Source: Vibrio sp. JPW-9-11-11
GTDB lineage: Bacteria; Pseudomonadota; Gammaproteobacteria; Enterobacterales; Vibrionaceae
Reading direction: 5' to 3'
Length of the DNA: 64,000 nucleotides
Assembly: GCF_013369335.1 (NCBI RefSeq)
Contig: NZ_SZQJ01000003.1
Coordinates: 62,001-126,000, forward strand
How positions within the stretch are numbered: position 1 is the stretch's first letter; each line of letters starts with the position of its first letter. Positions 36,655 to 46,135 of this stretch are shown here, piece after piece. Both the position numbers and the translations under genes were made by a program. A model generated the notes under the pieces. The model had not been told where the DNA came from and made no database searches. It was given only the letters and a program-made list of their open reading frames with translations.

Positions 36655-38391
36655 ATGATAGAAATTCAACGTAGACCCGAAGTCGACTTAAGCCTTCTTC
36701 CAGACACCATAGCACCGTTACTCAAGCGCATTTACATCGCACGCGGTATCACGCAGGTCGAACAGCTAGAAACCACCGCTCGAGCGCTGCATTCTTACCA
36801 AAAATTGCACGGCATTGATGCGGCCGTTGAACTGCTGTTTACGGCGATTCAAACTCAGCAGCGTATTATTGTCGTCGGTGATTTTGATGCCGATGGTGCG
36901 ACCAGCTCCGCGTTGTCGGTGCTGGCGCTGCGCATGCTCGGCTCGAACAATGTCGATTATTTAGTCCCTAATCGCTTTGAAGATGGCTATGGGTTAAGCC
37001 CAGAAGTGGTGGATCAGGCGATTGAGCTTGGCGCGCAAGTGATCATGACGGTCGACAACGGTGTCTCGTCTATTGAGGGGGTAAGGTACGCTAAACAGCA
37101 AGGGTTAACCGTATTGGTGACAGACCATCACTTACCTGGAAATGAGCTGCCTCCTGTTGATGCTATGGTGAACCCCAACCTGCAAGCGTGCGCGTTTCCA
37201 TCTAAGGCGTTAGCGGGAGTTGGGGTCGCGTTTTATCTGATGATGGCGCTGTGCGTACATATGCGAAAGTCTGGGTGGTTTGCTCAGCAAGGCATGGCTG
37301 AACCTAAGTTGATGGAGCTGATTGATTTGGTGGCGCTGGGGACTGTGGCCGATGTGGTGCCTTTGGATGAAAATAACCGAATTTTAGTGCATCAAGGCCT
37401 GCAGCGCATTCGGGCTGGTAAAGCTCGGCCGGGTATTCAGGCCTTGATTGAGGTGGCTAAGCGCGATGCGCGGCGCCTGGTTGCCTCGGATTTTGGCTTT
37501 GCCCTTGGGCCACGAATTAATGCCGCAGGTCGTTTGGACGATATGTCATTTGGGGTTGAGTTGCTGTTGAGTAATAATATTCATGCCGCTCGTCGGATGG
37601 CCAGCGAGTTAGATGGCTTAAACCAGACTCGAAAAGAGATCGAGGAGGGGATGAAACAAGAAGCCATGGCGTTTTGTGAGCGTCTCCAGTTTGGTGAAAA
37701 AGATATGCCCCACGGTTTAGTCCTGTTTCAGAGAGACTGGCATCAAGGCGTGATTGGTATTCTTGCGTCAAGAGTCAAAGAGAAGTTTCATCGCCCGGTG
37801 ATCGCTTTTGCTGATGGTGGCGAAGGCGCGATTAAAGGGTCTTGCCGTTCCATTCCTGGCTTGCATATGCGCGATGTGCTGGATCGTATCGATACGCAAA
37901 ACCCAGGATTGATCCTCAAGTTTGGCGGCCATGCGATGGCGGCGGGTCTAACGATCATGGAACAAAACTTCGAACGTTTTGCACAGTTGTTCGATCAAGC
38001 CGTAAAGCAGGATCTGGACGAGGCTGCGCTAAAAGGGGTGTTGCTGTCTGACGGTGAGCTTAAGCCGGAAGAGTTTTCGATGCACACGGCGGAAATGTTG
38101 CGTGCTGGTGGGCCTTGGGGACAAGCCTTTCCTGAACCTCTGTTTGATGGTGAGTTTAAAGTGCTCCACCAAAAGCTGGTGGGAGAAAAGCATCTCAAGC
38201 TGATGCTTGAGCCACTGCACAAAGGTCACCCAACCAATATGATGATCGATGGCATTGCCTTTAATGTGGATTTGCGTCGCTGGCCAGATGCGTCGGTTAA
38301 AACCGTTCATTTGGCTTACAAGCTTGATATCAATGAATTTCGTGGCAATCAGTCACTGCAATTGATGATTGATCATATTGAGGCTAGCTAA
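36655..38391 (+). CDS. recJ: Single-stranded-DNA-specific 5'-3' exonuclease RecJ
   Basis: Mg2+/Mn2+-dependent exonuclease in RecF-pathway recombination, mismatch and base-excision repair. The 578-aa product has the DHH phosphoesterase motifs VVGDFDADGATSSALSVLAL (about 75-94), TVDNGVSS, VTDHHLPGNELP (about 157-168) and a DHHA1 domain with KFGGHAMAAGLTI (about 422-434), then the OB-like C-terminal domain. Length equals E. coli (577 aa). Last gene of the xerD-dsbC-recJ unit; no clear terminator follows before the repeat region. Confidence 0.96.
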   Translation: MIEIQRRPEVDLSLLPDTIAPLLKRIYIARGITQVEQLETTARALHSYQKLHGIDAAVELLFTAIQTQQRIIVVGDFDADGATSSALSVLALRMLGSNNVDYLVPNRFEDGYGLSPEVVDQAIELGAQVIMTVDNGVSSIEGVRYAKQQGLTVLVTDHHLPGNELPPVDAMVNPNLQACAFPSKALAGVGVAFYLMMALCVHMRKSGWFAQQGMAEPKLMELIDLVALGTVADVVPLDENNRILVHQGLQRIRAGKARPGIQALIEVAKRDARRLVASDFGFALGPRINAAGRLDDMSFGVELLLSNNIHAARRMASELDGLNQTRKEIEEGMKQEAMAFCERLQFGEKDMPHGLVLFQRDWHQGVIGILASRVKEKFHRPVIAFADGGEGAIKGSCRSIPGLHMRDVLDRIDTQNPGLILKFGGHAMAAGLTIMEQNFERFAQLFDQAVKQDLDEAALKGVLLSDGELKPEEFSMHTAEMLRAGGPWGQAFPEPLFDGEFKVLHQKLVGEKHLKLMLEPLHKGHPTNMMIDGIAFNVDLRRWPDASVKTVHLAYKLDINEFRGNQSLQLMIDHIEAS

Positions 38392-38450
38392 TCGATACAA
38401 ATGCTTCATAGCTAATATCAGTCACTCCAGTATGGCTTGATACATAAGTA

Positions 38451-38553
38451 GTCATTCCATATAGTGACGAAGGAGCGAGTAGGGAATCTCGAAAGGCTTT
38501 CTACTCGCTTTAAGATCTCCCCAACTCGTTCGTACTTCACTCTCGGGGATGAC
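38451..38553. repeat. Palindromic intergenic repeat element
   Basis: About 103 bp with imperfect terminal inverted ends (GTCATTCC at 38451, GGGATGAC ending at 38553), a second nested imperfect pair (AGTGACGAAGGAGCGAG / CTCGTTCGTACTTCACT) and a perfect inner pair GCGAGTAG (38475-38482) / CTACTCGC (38501-38508). It resembles palindromic repeat units scattered in Vibrio intergenic regions. An open reading frame across it (38464-38664) is not a credible gene. Confidence 0.65.
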
Positions 38554-38608
38554 AGTCTAAATTCTCGAAAAGAAAAGATTGAAGGTATGGGGCAGTCCTT
38601 AAAAGTTG

Positions 38609-38643
38609 ACTCGCCACTCGCCACTCGCCACTCGCCACTCGCC
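38609..38643. repeat. Tandem heptamer repeat (ACTCGCC)x5
   Basis: Five exact copies of ACTCGCC in a row (38609-38643), just downstream of the palindromic element. This is a simple-sequence array likely to vary in copy number by slippage. It lies about 290 bp before the pdhR start, outside the PdhR operators. Confidence 0.9.
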
Positions 38644-38748
38644 TCCGTTGTTGTCTTTTATTGACCTATTCCATTCATATTCCTTTAAAACTCACCGATT
38701 AAACTGTGATGCCTAGCACGGTTTATTCCCATCTGTTTATATTTTGTA

Positions 38749-38763
38749 ATTGGTCAGACCAAT
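38749..38763. promoter_or_regulatory. PdhR operator 1
   Basis: ATTGGTCAGACCAAT, a perfect inverted repeat matching the known PdhR consensus ATTGGTnnnACCAAT, 168 bp upstream of the pdhR ATG. Likely binding site for autoregulation by the pyruvate-responsive repressor. Confidence 0.85.
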
Positions 38764-38885
38764 TTGATTGCTGTTTTAATCGACTATTGTTATCAAAGTG
38801 TTGGTGTTAGCCTTGTTCTATGATTTGGGTCAATTTTTGACTGGAACTTGCGTTTTAATTATGTTAATTTTCTCGTCAACTTAAA

Positions 38886-38900
38886 ATTGGTATTACCAAT
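38886..38900. promoter_or_regulatory. PdhR operator 2
   Basis: ATTGGTATTACCAAT, a second perfect PdhR box, 31 bp before the pdhR ATG and 137 bp (centre to centre) from operator 1. Its position suits blocking transcription initiation or early elongation. Confidence 0.87.
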
Positions 38901-38931
38901 TGACTGCATACAGAGTAGAAGAAAAATAACT

Positions 38932-39699
38932 ATGGCTTATCAAAGGATTCGTCAGCCAAAACTTTCTGATGTGATTGAACAAGAGTTAGAAAGGCTGATT
39001 GTAGAAGGAACATTGTCTCCAGGGCAGCAACTGCCGCCTGAGAGAGAATTAGCGAAGCAGTTTGATGTCTCGCGCCCTTCAATCCGAGAAGCGATACAAC
39101 GGTTAGAAGCCAAGCGTCTTCTTACTCGCCGTCAAGGTGGTGGCACCTTTGTCAGTGAGAGCATCTGGACCAGCTTTTCTGATCCTCTGCTAAATTTACT
39201 GTCTAGCCACTCCGAAACTCAGCTGGACTTACTGGAAACGCGTCATGCGATGGAAGGTATAGCCGCTTATTTTGCAGCCGTTCGTGGTACCGAGGAAGAC
39301 TTTGCGCGTATTCAGGCTTGCCTGACTAACATCAGCGAAGAGCAAACTAAGAAGCACGTTGAGGCGGAAGCCGCTGCTGTTATGCAGTTCTTGATCGCTT
39401 TAACTGAAGCAGCCCACAACGTGGTGCTGCTGCATATTGTTCGTAGTTTAGCCCCTTTGCTTGAGCAAAATGTCTTGCAGAATTTAAAGCTCTTACATCG
39501 CCGCGAAGAAGTGGTAGAGAAAGTAAGTAAACACCGAGCTAACATCGTGGATGCGATTGTTTCTGGCCAGCCAGAAAAGGCGCGTGAAATGTCTCACTCA
39601 CACTTAGCTTATATCGAAGAAACATTGTTGGATTTGACTCGTGAAGAGTCGCGCAGAGAACGCTCTTTGCGTCGAATTCAGCAAGGTAACGATTCTTAA
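38932..39699 (+). CDS. pdhR: Pyruvate dehydrogenase complex repressor PdhR
   Basis: GntR/FadR-subfamily repressor of aceEF-lpd, released by pyruvate. From ATG 38932 the product is 255 aa and starts [20 protein letters not shown], collinear with E. coli PdhR (254 aa). It has the winged helix (about 10-75; [27 protein letters not shown]), RRQGGGTFV wing and a C-terminal FCD ligand domain (about 95-235). An in-frame start at 38848 would extend it by 28 residues but would run through PdhR operator 2 and does not match the family. It is followed by aceE at 55 bp, so it is autoregulated with the complex. Confidence 0.96.
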   Translation: MAYQRIRQPKLSDVIEQELERLIVEGTLSPGQQLPPERELAKQFDVSRPSIREAIQRLEAKRLLTRRQGGGTFVSESIWTSFSDPLLNLLSSHSETQLDLLETRHAMEGIAAYFAAVRGTEEDFARIQACLTNISEEQTKKHVEAEAAAVMQFLIALTEAAHNVVLLHIVRSLAPLLEQNVLQNLKLLHRREEVVEKVSKHRANIVDAIVSGQPEKAREMSHSHLAYIEETLLDLTREESRRERSLRRIQQGNDS

Positions 39700-39754
39700 A
39701 ATAAGAACGGTTACTTTAAATAACTAGATCCAACCAATAGAAGGATAGATCGCC

Positions 39755-42418
39755 ATGTCTGATTTGAAGCATGACGTAGATGCACTGGAAACTCAAGAAT
39801 GGCTACAAGCACTTGAGTCAGTTGTACGTGAAGAAGGTGTAGAACGTGCTCAGTACCTATTAGAGCAAGTTCTAGACAAAGCACGTCTAGACGGTGTTGA
39901 TATGCCAACAGGTATCACAACTAACTACATCAACACGATTCCTGCAGATCAAGAACCAGCTTACCCAGGTGACACAACACTTGAGCGTCGTATTCGTTCT
40001 ATCATCCGCTGGAACGCAATCATGATCGTTCTACGTGCATCTAAGAAAGACCTAGAACTAGGCGGCCACATGGCGTCTTTCCAGTCTTCTGCTGCATTCT
40101 ACGAAACATGTTTCAACCATTTCTTCCGTGCGCCAAACGAGAAGGACGGTGGCGATCTGGTTTACTACCAAGGTCATATTTCACCAGGTATCTACTCACG
40201 TGCATTTGTTGAAGGTCGTTTAACTGAAGATCAGCTAGACAACTTCCGTCAAGAAGTCGATGGTAAAGGTATCCCATCATACCCGCACCCTAAACTAATG
40301 CCTGAATTCTGGCAGTTCCCAACCGTATCTATGGGTCTGGGTCCGATCTCTGCGATCTACCAAGCTCGTTTCCTTAAGTACCTTGAAGGCCGCGGCATGA
40401 AAGATACTTCTGAGCAGCGTGTTTACGCGTTCCTAGGTGACGGTGAGATGGATGAGCCAGAATCACGTGGTGCTATCTCTTTTGCTGCACGTGAGAAGCT
40501 AGACAACCTATGTTTCCTAATCAACTGTAACCTTCAGCGTCTAGACGGCCCTGTAATGGGTAACGGTAAGATCATTCAAGAGCTTGAAGGTCTATTCAAA
40601 GGTGCTGGCTGGAACGTAGTGAAAGTCATCTGGGGTAACAACTGGGATTCTCTACTAGCGAAAGACACCACTGGTAAGCTTCTACAGCTTATGAACGAAA
40701 CCATCGATGGCGATTACCAAACGTTCAAAGCGAAAGATGGCGCATACGTACGTGAGCACTTCTTCGGTAAGTACCCAGAAACTGCGGCACTCGTTGCTGA
40801 CATGACTGACGACGAAATCTTCGCACTTAAGCGTGGTGGTCACGAGTCTTCTAAGCTTTACGCGGCATACAAAAACGCGGCAGAAACGAAAGGCCGTCCA
40901 ACAGTAATCCTAGCTAAGACTGTTAAAGGTTACGGCATGGGTGAAGCGGCTGAAGGTAAGAACATCGCGCACCAAGTTAAGAAGATGGATATGACTCACG
41001 TACTACACCTACGTGATCGTCTAGGCCTACAAGACATCCTAACTGACGAAGCGGTTAAAGAACTTCCGTATCTGAAACTTGAAGAAGGTTCAAAAGAGTA
41101 CGAATACCTACACGCTCGTCGTAAAGCGCTACACGGCTACACGCCTCAGCGTCTACCAAACTTTACTCAAGAACTCATCGTTCCTGAGCTAGAAGAATTC
41201 AAGCCACTACTAGAAGAACAGAAGCGTGATATCTCTTCTACTATGGCATTCGTACGTGCACTTAACGTTCTACTTAAGAACAAGAACATTGGTAAGAACA
41301 TCGTTCCTATCATTGCGGATGAAGCGCGTACATTCGGTATGGAAGGTCTGTTCCGTCAAATCGGTATTTACAACCCGCACGGCCAGAACTACACACCACA
41401 AGACCGCGACATCGTTTCTTACTACAAAGAAGCAACGTCAGGTCAGGTTCTACAAGAAGGTATCAACGAGCTAGGTGCTATGTCTTCATGGGTTGCTGCT
41501 GCGACTTCATACTCGACAAACGACCTACCAATGATCCCGTTCTACATCTACTACTCAATGTTCGGCTTCCAACGTGTTGGCGACATGGCGTGGATGGCTG
41601 GCGACCAACAAGCACGTGGTTTCCTACTAGGCGCAACTGCTGGTCGTACGACGCTGAACGGTGAAGGTCTACAGCACGAAGACGGTCACTCGCACATCAT
41701 GGCGGGTACGGTTCCTAACTGTATCTCTTACGACCCAACATTCGCGTACGAAGTAGCAGTAATCATGCAAGACGGTATCCGTCGCATGTACGGTCCTGAT
41801 CAAGAGAACGTGTTCTACTACCTAACGCTAATGAACGAAAACTACGCAATGCCAGCAATGCCAGAAGGCGCTGAAGAAGGCATCCGTAAAGGTATCTACA
41901 AGCTAGAAACTTACACGGGCGATAAAGCGAAAGTTCAGTTAATGAGCTCGGGTACTATCATGAATGAAGTACGTAAAGCCGCTCAAATCCTAAGCGAAGA
42001 GTACGGTGTTGCTTCTGATGTTTACTCTGTAACGTCATTCAACGAACTGACTCGCGACGGTCAAGATGCAGAGCGTTTCAACATGCTTCACCCAGAAGCG
42101 GAAGCGAAAGTACCTTACATCCAAACAGTAATGGGTACTGAGCCAGCTATCGCAGCCACTGACTACATGAAGAACTACGCAGAGCAGGTTCGTGCATTCA
42201 TTCCTGCTGAGTCTTTCAAAGTTCTTGGTACTGATGGCTTCGGTCGTTCAGACAGCCGTGAAAACCTACGTCGTCACTTCGAAGTGAACGCAGGTTACGT
42301 AGTAGTAGCAGCGCTAACTGAACTAGCGAAACGTGGCGAAGTTGAGAAATCTGTAATTGCGGAAGCAATTAAGAAATTCGACATCGACACTGAGAAAACT
42401 AACCCGCTATACGCTTAA
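39755..42418 (+). CDS. aceE: Pyruvate dehydrogenase E1 component AceE
   Basis: Homodimeric thiamine-diphosphate enzyme that decarboxylates pyruvate and acetylates the lipoyl groups of AceF. The 887-aa product equals E. coli AceE in length. It shows the GDGEMDEPESRGAISFAAREKLDNLCFLINCN ThDP-binding region (GDG motif, about 230; NCN, about 260), the HEDGHSH segment (near 640) and the C-terminal domain with LGTDGFGRSDSRENLRRHF (about 828-846). The gene shows strongly biased codon use (CTA Leu, CGT Arg) fitting very high expression. AGAAGGATAG ribosome-binding site before ATG 39755. Confidence 0.99.
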   Translation: MSDLKHDVDALETQEWLQALESVVREEGVERAQYLLEQVLDKARLDGVDMPTGITTNYINTIPADQEPAYPGDTTLERRIRSIIRWNAIMIVLRASKKDLELGGHMASFQSSAAFYETCFNHFFRAPNEKDGGDLVYYQGHISPGIYSRAFVEGRLTEDQLDNFRQEVDGKGIPSYPHPKLMPEFWQFPTVSMGLGPISAIYQARFLKYLEGRGMKDTSEQRVYAFLGDGEMDEPESRGAISFAAREKLDNLCFLINCNLQRLDGPVMGNGKIIQELEGLFKGAGWNVVKVIWGNNWDSLLAKDTTGKLLQLMNETIDGDYQTFKAKDGAYVREHFFGKYPETAALVADMTDDEIFALKRGGHESSKLYAAYKNAAETKGRPTVILAKTVKGYGMGEAAEGKNIAHQVKKMDMTHVLHLRDRLGLQDILTDEAVKELPYLKLEEGSKEYEYLHARRKALHGYTPQRLPNFTQELIVPELEEFKPLLEEQKRDISSTMAFVRALNVLLKNKNIGKNIVPIIADEARTFGMEGLFRQIGIYNPHGQNYTPQDRDIVSYYKEATSGQVLQEGINELGAMSSWVAAATSYSTNDLPMIPFYIYYSMFGFQRVGDMAWMAGDQQARGFLLGATAGRTTLNGEGLQHEDGHSHIMAGTVPNCISYDPTFAYEVAVIMQDGIRRMYGPDQENVFYYLTLMNENYAMPAMPEGAEEGIRKGIYKLETYTGDKAKVQLMSSGTIMNEVRKAAQILSEEYGVASDVYSVTSFNELTRDGQDAERFNMLHPEAEAKVPYIQTVMGTEPAIAATDYMKNYAEQVRAFIPAESFKVLGTDGFGRSDSRENLRRHFEVNAGYVVVAALTELAKRGEVEKSVIAEAIKKFDIDTEKTNPLYA

Positions 42419-42437
42419 TTAAGAAGGTAGATAAGAA

Positions 42438-44330
42438 ATGGCAATCGAAATTAATGTACCAGACATCGGTGCGGATGAGGTTGAAGTTACTGAGATTCTT
42501 GTAAGCGTTGGCGACAAGGTTGAAGAAGAACAGTCTCTGATCACTGTTGAAGGCGATAAAGCTTCTATGGAAGTTCCTGCATCGACAGCGGGTATCGTTA
42601 AAGAAATCAAAGTTGCAGAAGGCGACAAGGTTTCTACTGGTTCTCTAATCATGATTTTCGAAGCCGAGGGTGCAGCTGACGCTGCACCTGCTCCTGCGGC
42701 AGAAGCGGCTCCAGCAGCGGCTCCAGCTCCAGCAGCAGCGGCAGAACTGAAAGAAGTTCACGTACCAGACATCGGTGGTGACGAAGTTGAAGTTACTGAA
42801 ATCATGGTAGCAATCGGCGACAGCATCGAAGAAGAGCAATCTCTGATCACTGTAGAAGGCGACAAAGCTTCTATGGAAGTTCCTGCACCATTCGCAGGTA
42901 CGCTTAAAGAGATCAAAGTAGCAGCAGGCGATAAAGTATCGACTGGCTCTCTAATCATGGTATTCGAAACTGCAGGTTCAGGTGCTCCAGCAACTCCTGC
43001 GGCAGTTGAAGCTCCAGCAGCGTCTGCGGCGAAAGAAGTTAACGTTCCAGATATCGGCGGCGATGAAGTAGAAGTAACTGAAATCATGGTTGCTGTTGGC
43101 GACACAGTGGAAGAAGAGCAATCTCTGATCACTGTTGAAGGCGACAAAGCTTCTATGGAAGTTCCTGCACCATTCGCTGGTACAGTGAAAGAAATCAAGA
43201 TTGCAGCTGGCGACAAAGTGTCTACTGGCTCACTAATCATGGTATTCGAAGTCGCAGGGACTCCTGTAGCGGGCGCAGCGCCTGCTCCGGCAGCAGCTCC
43301 AGCTCAAGCTGCAGCACCTGCAGCGGCAGCTCCTAAAGCAGAAACTCCAGCGGCAGCAGCTCCAGCAGCGACTGGCGATTTTAAAGAGAACGATGAGTAC
43401 GCTCACGCGTCTCCAGTTGTGCGTCGTCTAGCTCGTGAGTTTGGCGTTAACCTTTCTAAAGTGAAAGGCAGCGGACGTAAGAACCGTATTCTAAAAGAAG
43501 ACGTACAGTCTTACGTTAAAGAAGCGCTTAAGCGCCTTGAGTCTGGTGCAGGTGCTGCAGCATCTGGCAAAGGTGATGGCGCTGCACTTGGTCTACTACC
43601 ATGGCCAAAAGTGGACTTCAGCAAGTTCGGTGAGACTGAAACTCAGCCTCTATCTCGCATCAAGAAGATCTCGGGTGCAAACCTACACCGTAACTGGGTG
43701 ATGATCCCTCATGTTACTCAGTGGGATAACGCAGATATCACTGAGCTAGAAGCATTCCGTAAAGAGCAGAATGCGATTGAAGCGAAGAAAGACTCAGGCA
43801 TGAAGATCACGCCACTAGTGTTCATCATGAAAGCGGCGGCGAAAGCCCTTGAAGCGTTCCCAGCGTTCAACTCTTCTCTATCAGAAGATGGTGAGAGCCT
43901 AATTCTGAAGAAGTATGTGAACATCGGTATCGCAGTAGATACGCCAAATGGCCTAGTTGTTCCTGTCTTTAAAGACGTAAACAAGAAAGGCATCTACGAA
44001 CTCTCTGAAGAGCTAATGGCTGTGTCTAAGAAAGCACGTGCTGGTAAGCTGACTGCAGCAGATATGCAGGGTGGCTGTTTCACGATCTCAAGCCTTGGTG
44101 GTATCGGTGGTACGGCGTTTACACCAATCGTAAACGCACCAGAAGTTGGTATCCTGGGTGTGTCTAAGTCTGAAATGAAACCAGTATGGAACGGTAAAGA
44201 GTTCGAACCGCGTCTACAGCTTCCACTGTCTCTATCATACGACCACCGTGTGATCGATGGTGCTGAAGGTGCGCGCTTTATTACGTTCCTAAACGGTGCA
44301 CTATCAGATATCCGTCGTCTCGTTCTTTAA
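42438..44330 (+). CDS. aceF: Dihydrolipoamide acetyltransferase (PDH E2) AceF, three lipoyl domains
   Basis: Core of the pyruvate dehydrogenase complex. The 630-aa product has three N-terminal lipoyl domains with lipoylated lysines in GDKASMEVP at about Lys41, Lys143 and Lys237, joined by Ala/Pro-rich swinging arms (about 78-103, 179-198, 272-315), then a peripheral subunit-binding domain ([19 protein letters not shown], about 325-360) and the catalytic domain with [15 protein letters not shown] near the C-terminus. The layout is that of E. coli AceF (630 aa). It follows aceE by 19 bp with AAGAAGGTAG as ribosome-binding site. Confidence 0.99.
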   Translation: MAIEINVPDIGADEVEVTEILVSVGDKVEEEQSLITVEGDKASMEVPASTAGIVKEIKVAEGDKVSTGSLIMIFEAEGAADAAPAPAAEAAPAAAPAPAAAAELKEVHVPDIGGDEVEVTEIMVAIGDSIEEEQSLITVEGDKASMEVPAPFAGTLKEIKVAAGDKVSTGSLIMVFETAGSGAPATPAAVEAPAASAAKEVNVPDIGGDEVEVTEIMVAVGDTVEEEQSLITVEGDKASMEVPAPFAGTVKEIKIAAGDKVSTGSLIMVFEVAGTPVAGAAPAPAAAPAQAAAPAAAAPKAETPAAAAPAATGDFKENDEYAHASPVVRRLAREFGVNLSKVKGSGRKNRILKEDVQSYVKEALKRLESGAGAAASGKGDGAALGLLPWPKVDFSKFGETETQPLSRIKKISGANLHRNWVMIPHVTQWDNADITELEAFRKEQNAIEAKKDSGMKITPLVFIMKAAAKALEAFPAFNSSLSEDGESLILKKYVNIGIAVDTPNGLVVPVFKDVNKKGIYELSEELMAVSKKARAGKLTAADMQGGCFTISSLGGIGGTAFTPIVNAPEVGILGVSKSEMKPVWNGKEFEPRLQLPLSLSYDHRVIDGAEGARFITFLNGALSDIRRLVL

Positions 44331-44347
44331 CTCGAATAGACGATTAA

Positions 44348-44369
44348 GAGGCGGCAATTGGCCGCCTCT
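44348..44369 (+). terminator. Hairpin after aceF
   Basis: AGAGGCGGC, AATT, GCCGCCTCT (approximately 44348-44369), 17 bp past aceF, followed by GTTACTA with no long U-run. Probably a partial terminator or stabilising hairpin between aceF and lpd. The 265-bp gap to lpd otherwise holds AT-rich sequence where an lpd promoter is expected; no specific motif is clear. Confidence 0.6.
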
Positions 44370-44595
44370 GTTACTAATAACTATCTGACAATTTGATCGT
44401 AGACTTTAGATTCAATAAGGTCTTCGCCATCGAATTGTTGTCTAGCTCACAGGCTAAATTGATTTACTTTTCACACCATTAACATCTCTGTAAACTGTTG
44501 GCGGTCTGAAATAACTGTTTAAAACGAATAACTCTTAAACATAAAAAATCGATACCCACTCAGCCTGTTAGGGATAATGACTACAAGAGGTCACA

Positions 44596-46023
44596 ATGAG
44601 CAAAGAAATTAAAGCCCAAGTTGTTGTACTTGGTTCTGGTCCTGCTGGTTACTCCGCTGCATTCCGTTGTGCAGATTTAGGTCTTGAAACTGTACTTATT
44701 GAGCGCTACAGCACCCTAGGTGGTGTATGTCTGAACGTGGGTTGTATCCCATCAAAAGCGCTTCTACACGTTTCAAAAGTAATTGAAGAAGCGAAAGCGA
44801 TGGCTGAACACGGTGTTGTGTTCGGTGAGCCTCAGACAGATATCAACAAGATTCGTATCTGGAAAGAGAAAGTAGTTAACCAACTGACTGGCGGTCTTGG
44901 CGGTATGGCTAAGATGCGTAAAGTGAACGTGGTTAACGGTTACGGTAAATTTACTGGCCCTAACTCTATTCTTGTCGAAGGTGAAGGCGAGTCAACGACG
45001 GTTAACTTCGATAACGCTATCATTGCAGCAGGCTCTCGTCCTATTAAACTGCCGTTTATCCCGCATGAAGACCCACGTATTTGGGACTCAACCGATGCGC
45101 TTGAGCTAAAAGAAGTACCGGGCAAACTGCTTATCATGGGTGGTGGTATTATCGGTCTAGAAATGGGTACGGTATACCAATCTCTGGGTTCTCAAGTAGA
45201 CGTGGTTGAGATGTTTGACCAAGTTATCCCAGCAGCCGATAAAGACATCGTTAAAGTTTACACTAAGCGTGTGAAGAACAAGTTCAACCTGATGCTAGAA
45301 ACGAAAGTGACAGCAGTTGAAGCGAAAGAAGACGGTATCTATGTCTCAATGGAAGGCAAAAAAGCGCCAGCAGAAGCTGAGCGCTACGATGCGGTTCTTG
45401 TTGCTATCGGTCGTGTACCAAACGGTTTGCTAATCGACGGCGAGAAAGCGGGTCTAGAAATCGACGAACGTGGCTTTATCAGCGTTGACAAGCAGATGCG
45501 TACTAACGTGCCTCATATCTTTGCTATCGGCGATATCGTTGGCCAACCAATGCTGGCTCACAAAGGAGTGCACGAAGGTCACGTAGCAGCAGAAGTGATT
45601 GCGGGTAAGAAGCACTACTTCGATCCTAAAGTTATTCCTTCAATTGCTTACACTGAGCCAGAAGTGGCTTGGGTTGGTAAGACTGAGAAAGAAGCGAAAG
45701 CGGAAGGCATTAACTACGAAACCGCGACCTTCCCTTGGGCGGCTTCGGGTCGTGCTATCGCATCAGACTGCTCTGACGGTATGACTAAGCTGATCTTCGA
45801 CAAAGACACTCACCGCGTAATTGGTGGTGCTATTGTTGGTACCAACGGTGGTGAACTGCTCGGTGAAATCGGTCTTGCGATCGAAATGGGTTGTGATGCA
45901 GAAGATATCGCACTAACTATCCACGCTCACCCGACTCTGCATGAGTCAGTGGGGCTAGCGGCGGAAGTGTTTGAAGGTACAATCACTGACCTGCCAAACC
46001 CTAAAGCGAAAAAGAAGAAGTAA
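44596..46023 (+). CDS. lpd: Dihydrolipoamide dehydrogenase (E3) Lpd
   Basis: Flavoprotein that reoxidises dihydrolipoyl groups for the pyruvate and 2-oxoglutarate dehydrogenase complexes and the glycine cleavage system. The 475-aa product has the FAD motif VVLGSGPAGYSAAFRCADLG (about 9-28), the redox disulfide GGVCLNVGCIPSKALL (about 42-57), the NAD motif MGGGIIGLEMGTVY (near 180), and the catalytic His-Glu in HAHPTLHESVGLAAE (near 445). Length equals E. coli Lpd. AAGAGGT ribosome-binding site. It is 265 bp after aceF behind a hairpin, so it may also have its own promoter, fitting its shared role. Confidence 0.98.
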   Translation: MSKEIKAQVVVLGSGPAGYSAAFRCADLGLETVLIERYSTLGGVCLNVGCIPSKALLHVSKVIEEAKAMAEHGVVFGEPQTDINKIRIWKEKVVNQLTGGLGGMAKMRKVNVVNGYGKFTGPNSILVEGEGESTTVNFDNAIIAAGSRPIKLPFIPHEDPRIWDSTDALELKEVPGKLLIMGGGIIGLEMGTVYQSLGSQVDVVEMFDQVIPAADKDIVKVYTKRVKNKFNLMLETKVTAVEAKEDGIYVSMEGKKAPAEAERYDAVLVAIGRVPNGLLIDGEKAGLEIDERGFISVDKQMRTNVPHIFAIGDIVGQPMLAHKGVHEGHVAAEVIAGKKHYFDPKVIPSIAYTEPEVAWVGKTEKEAKAEGINYETATFPWAASGRAIASDCSDGMTKLIFDKDTHRVIGGAIVGTNGGELLGEIGLAIEMGCDAEDIALTIHAHPTLHESVGLAAEVFEGTITDLPNPKAKKKK

Positions 46024-46041
46024 TTCTTAACTAGAAATTGT

Positions 46042-46073
46042 AAAAAGCCGCTGAATGATCAGCGGCTTTTTTT
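46042..46073 (+). terminator. Rho-independent terminator of lpd
   Basis: AAAAAGCCGCTGA, ATGA, TCAGCGGCTTTTT plus TT: perfect 13-bp stem including the A/T runs, 18 bp after lpd. Confidence 0.92.
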
Positions 46074-46089
46074 ATATCACTCGCCAAAC

Positions 46090-46116
46090 AAAAAAGCCCA
46101 CTGTCTCCAGAGGGCT
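46090..46116 (-). terminator. Terminator of luxR-family gene
   Basis: The minus strand reads AGCCC, a 12-nt loop, GGGCT and then five or more T (A-run 46090-46094), 20 bp past the stop of the LuxR-type regulator. Short stem but good U-run. Confidence 0.65.
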
Positions 46117-46135
46117 CAGATCTTAGCTCAAACTG

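Noticed and set aside
38464..38664. Open frame of 66 codons between recJ and pdhR
   Set aside because: It reads through a palindromic repeat and a heptamer tandem array, has no ribosome-binding site and gives a low-complexity tail (repeated ATRHSPL-like residues), a well-known artefact of repeats.
38848..38931. Longer PdhR start
   Set aside because: It would translate across a perfect PdhR operator and does not match the conserved PdhR N-terminus [13 protein letters not shown].
42758..43240. Frame opposite the AceF lipoyl repeats
   Set aside because: Its internal repeats mirror the lipoyl-domain DNA repeats on the coding strand; base-composition shadow.
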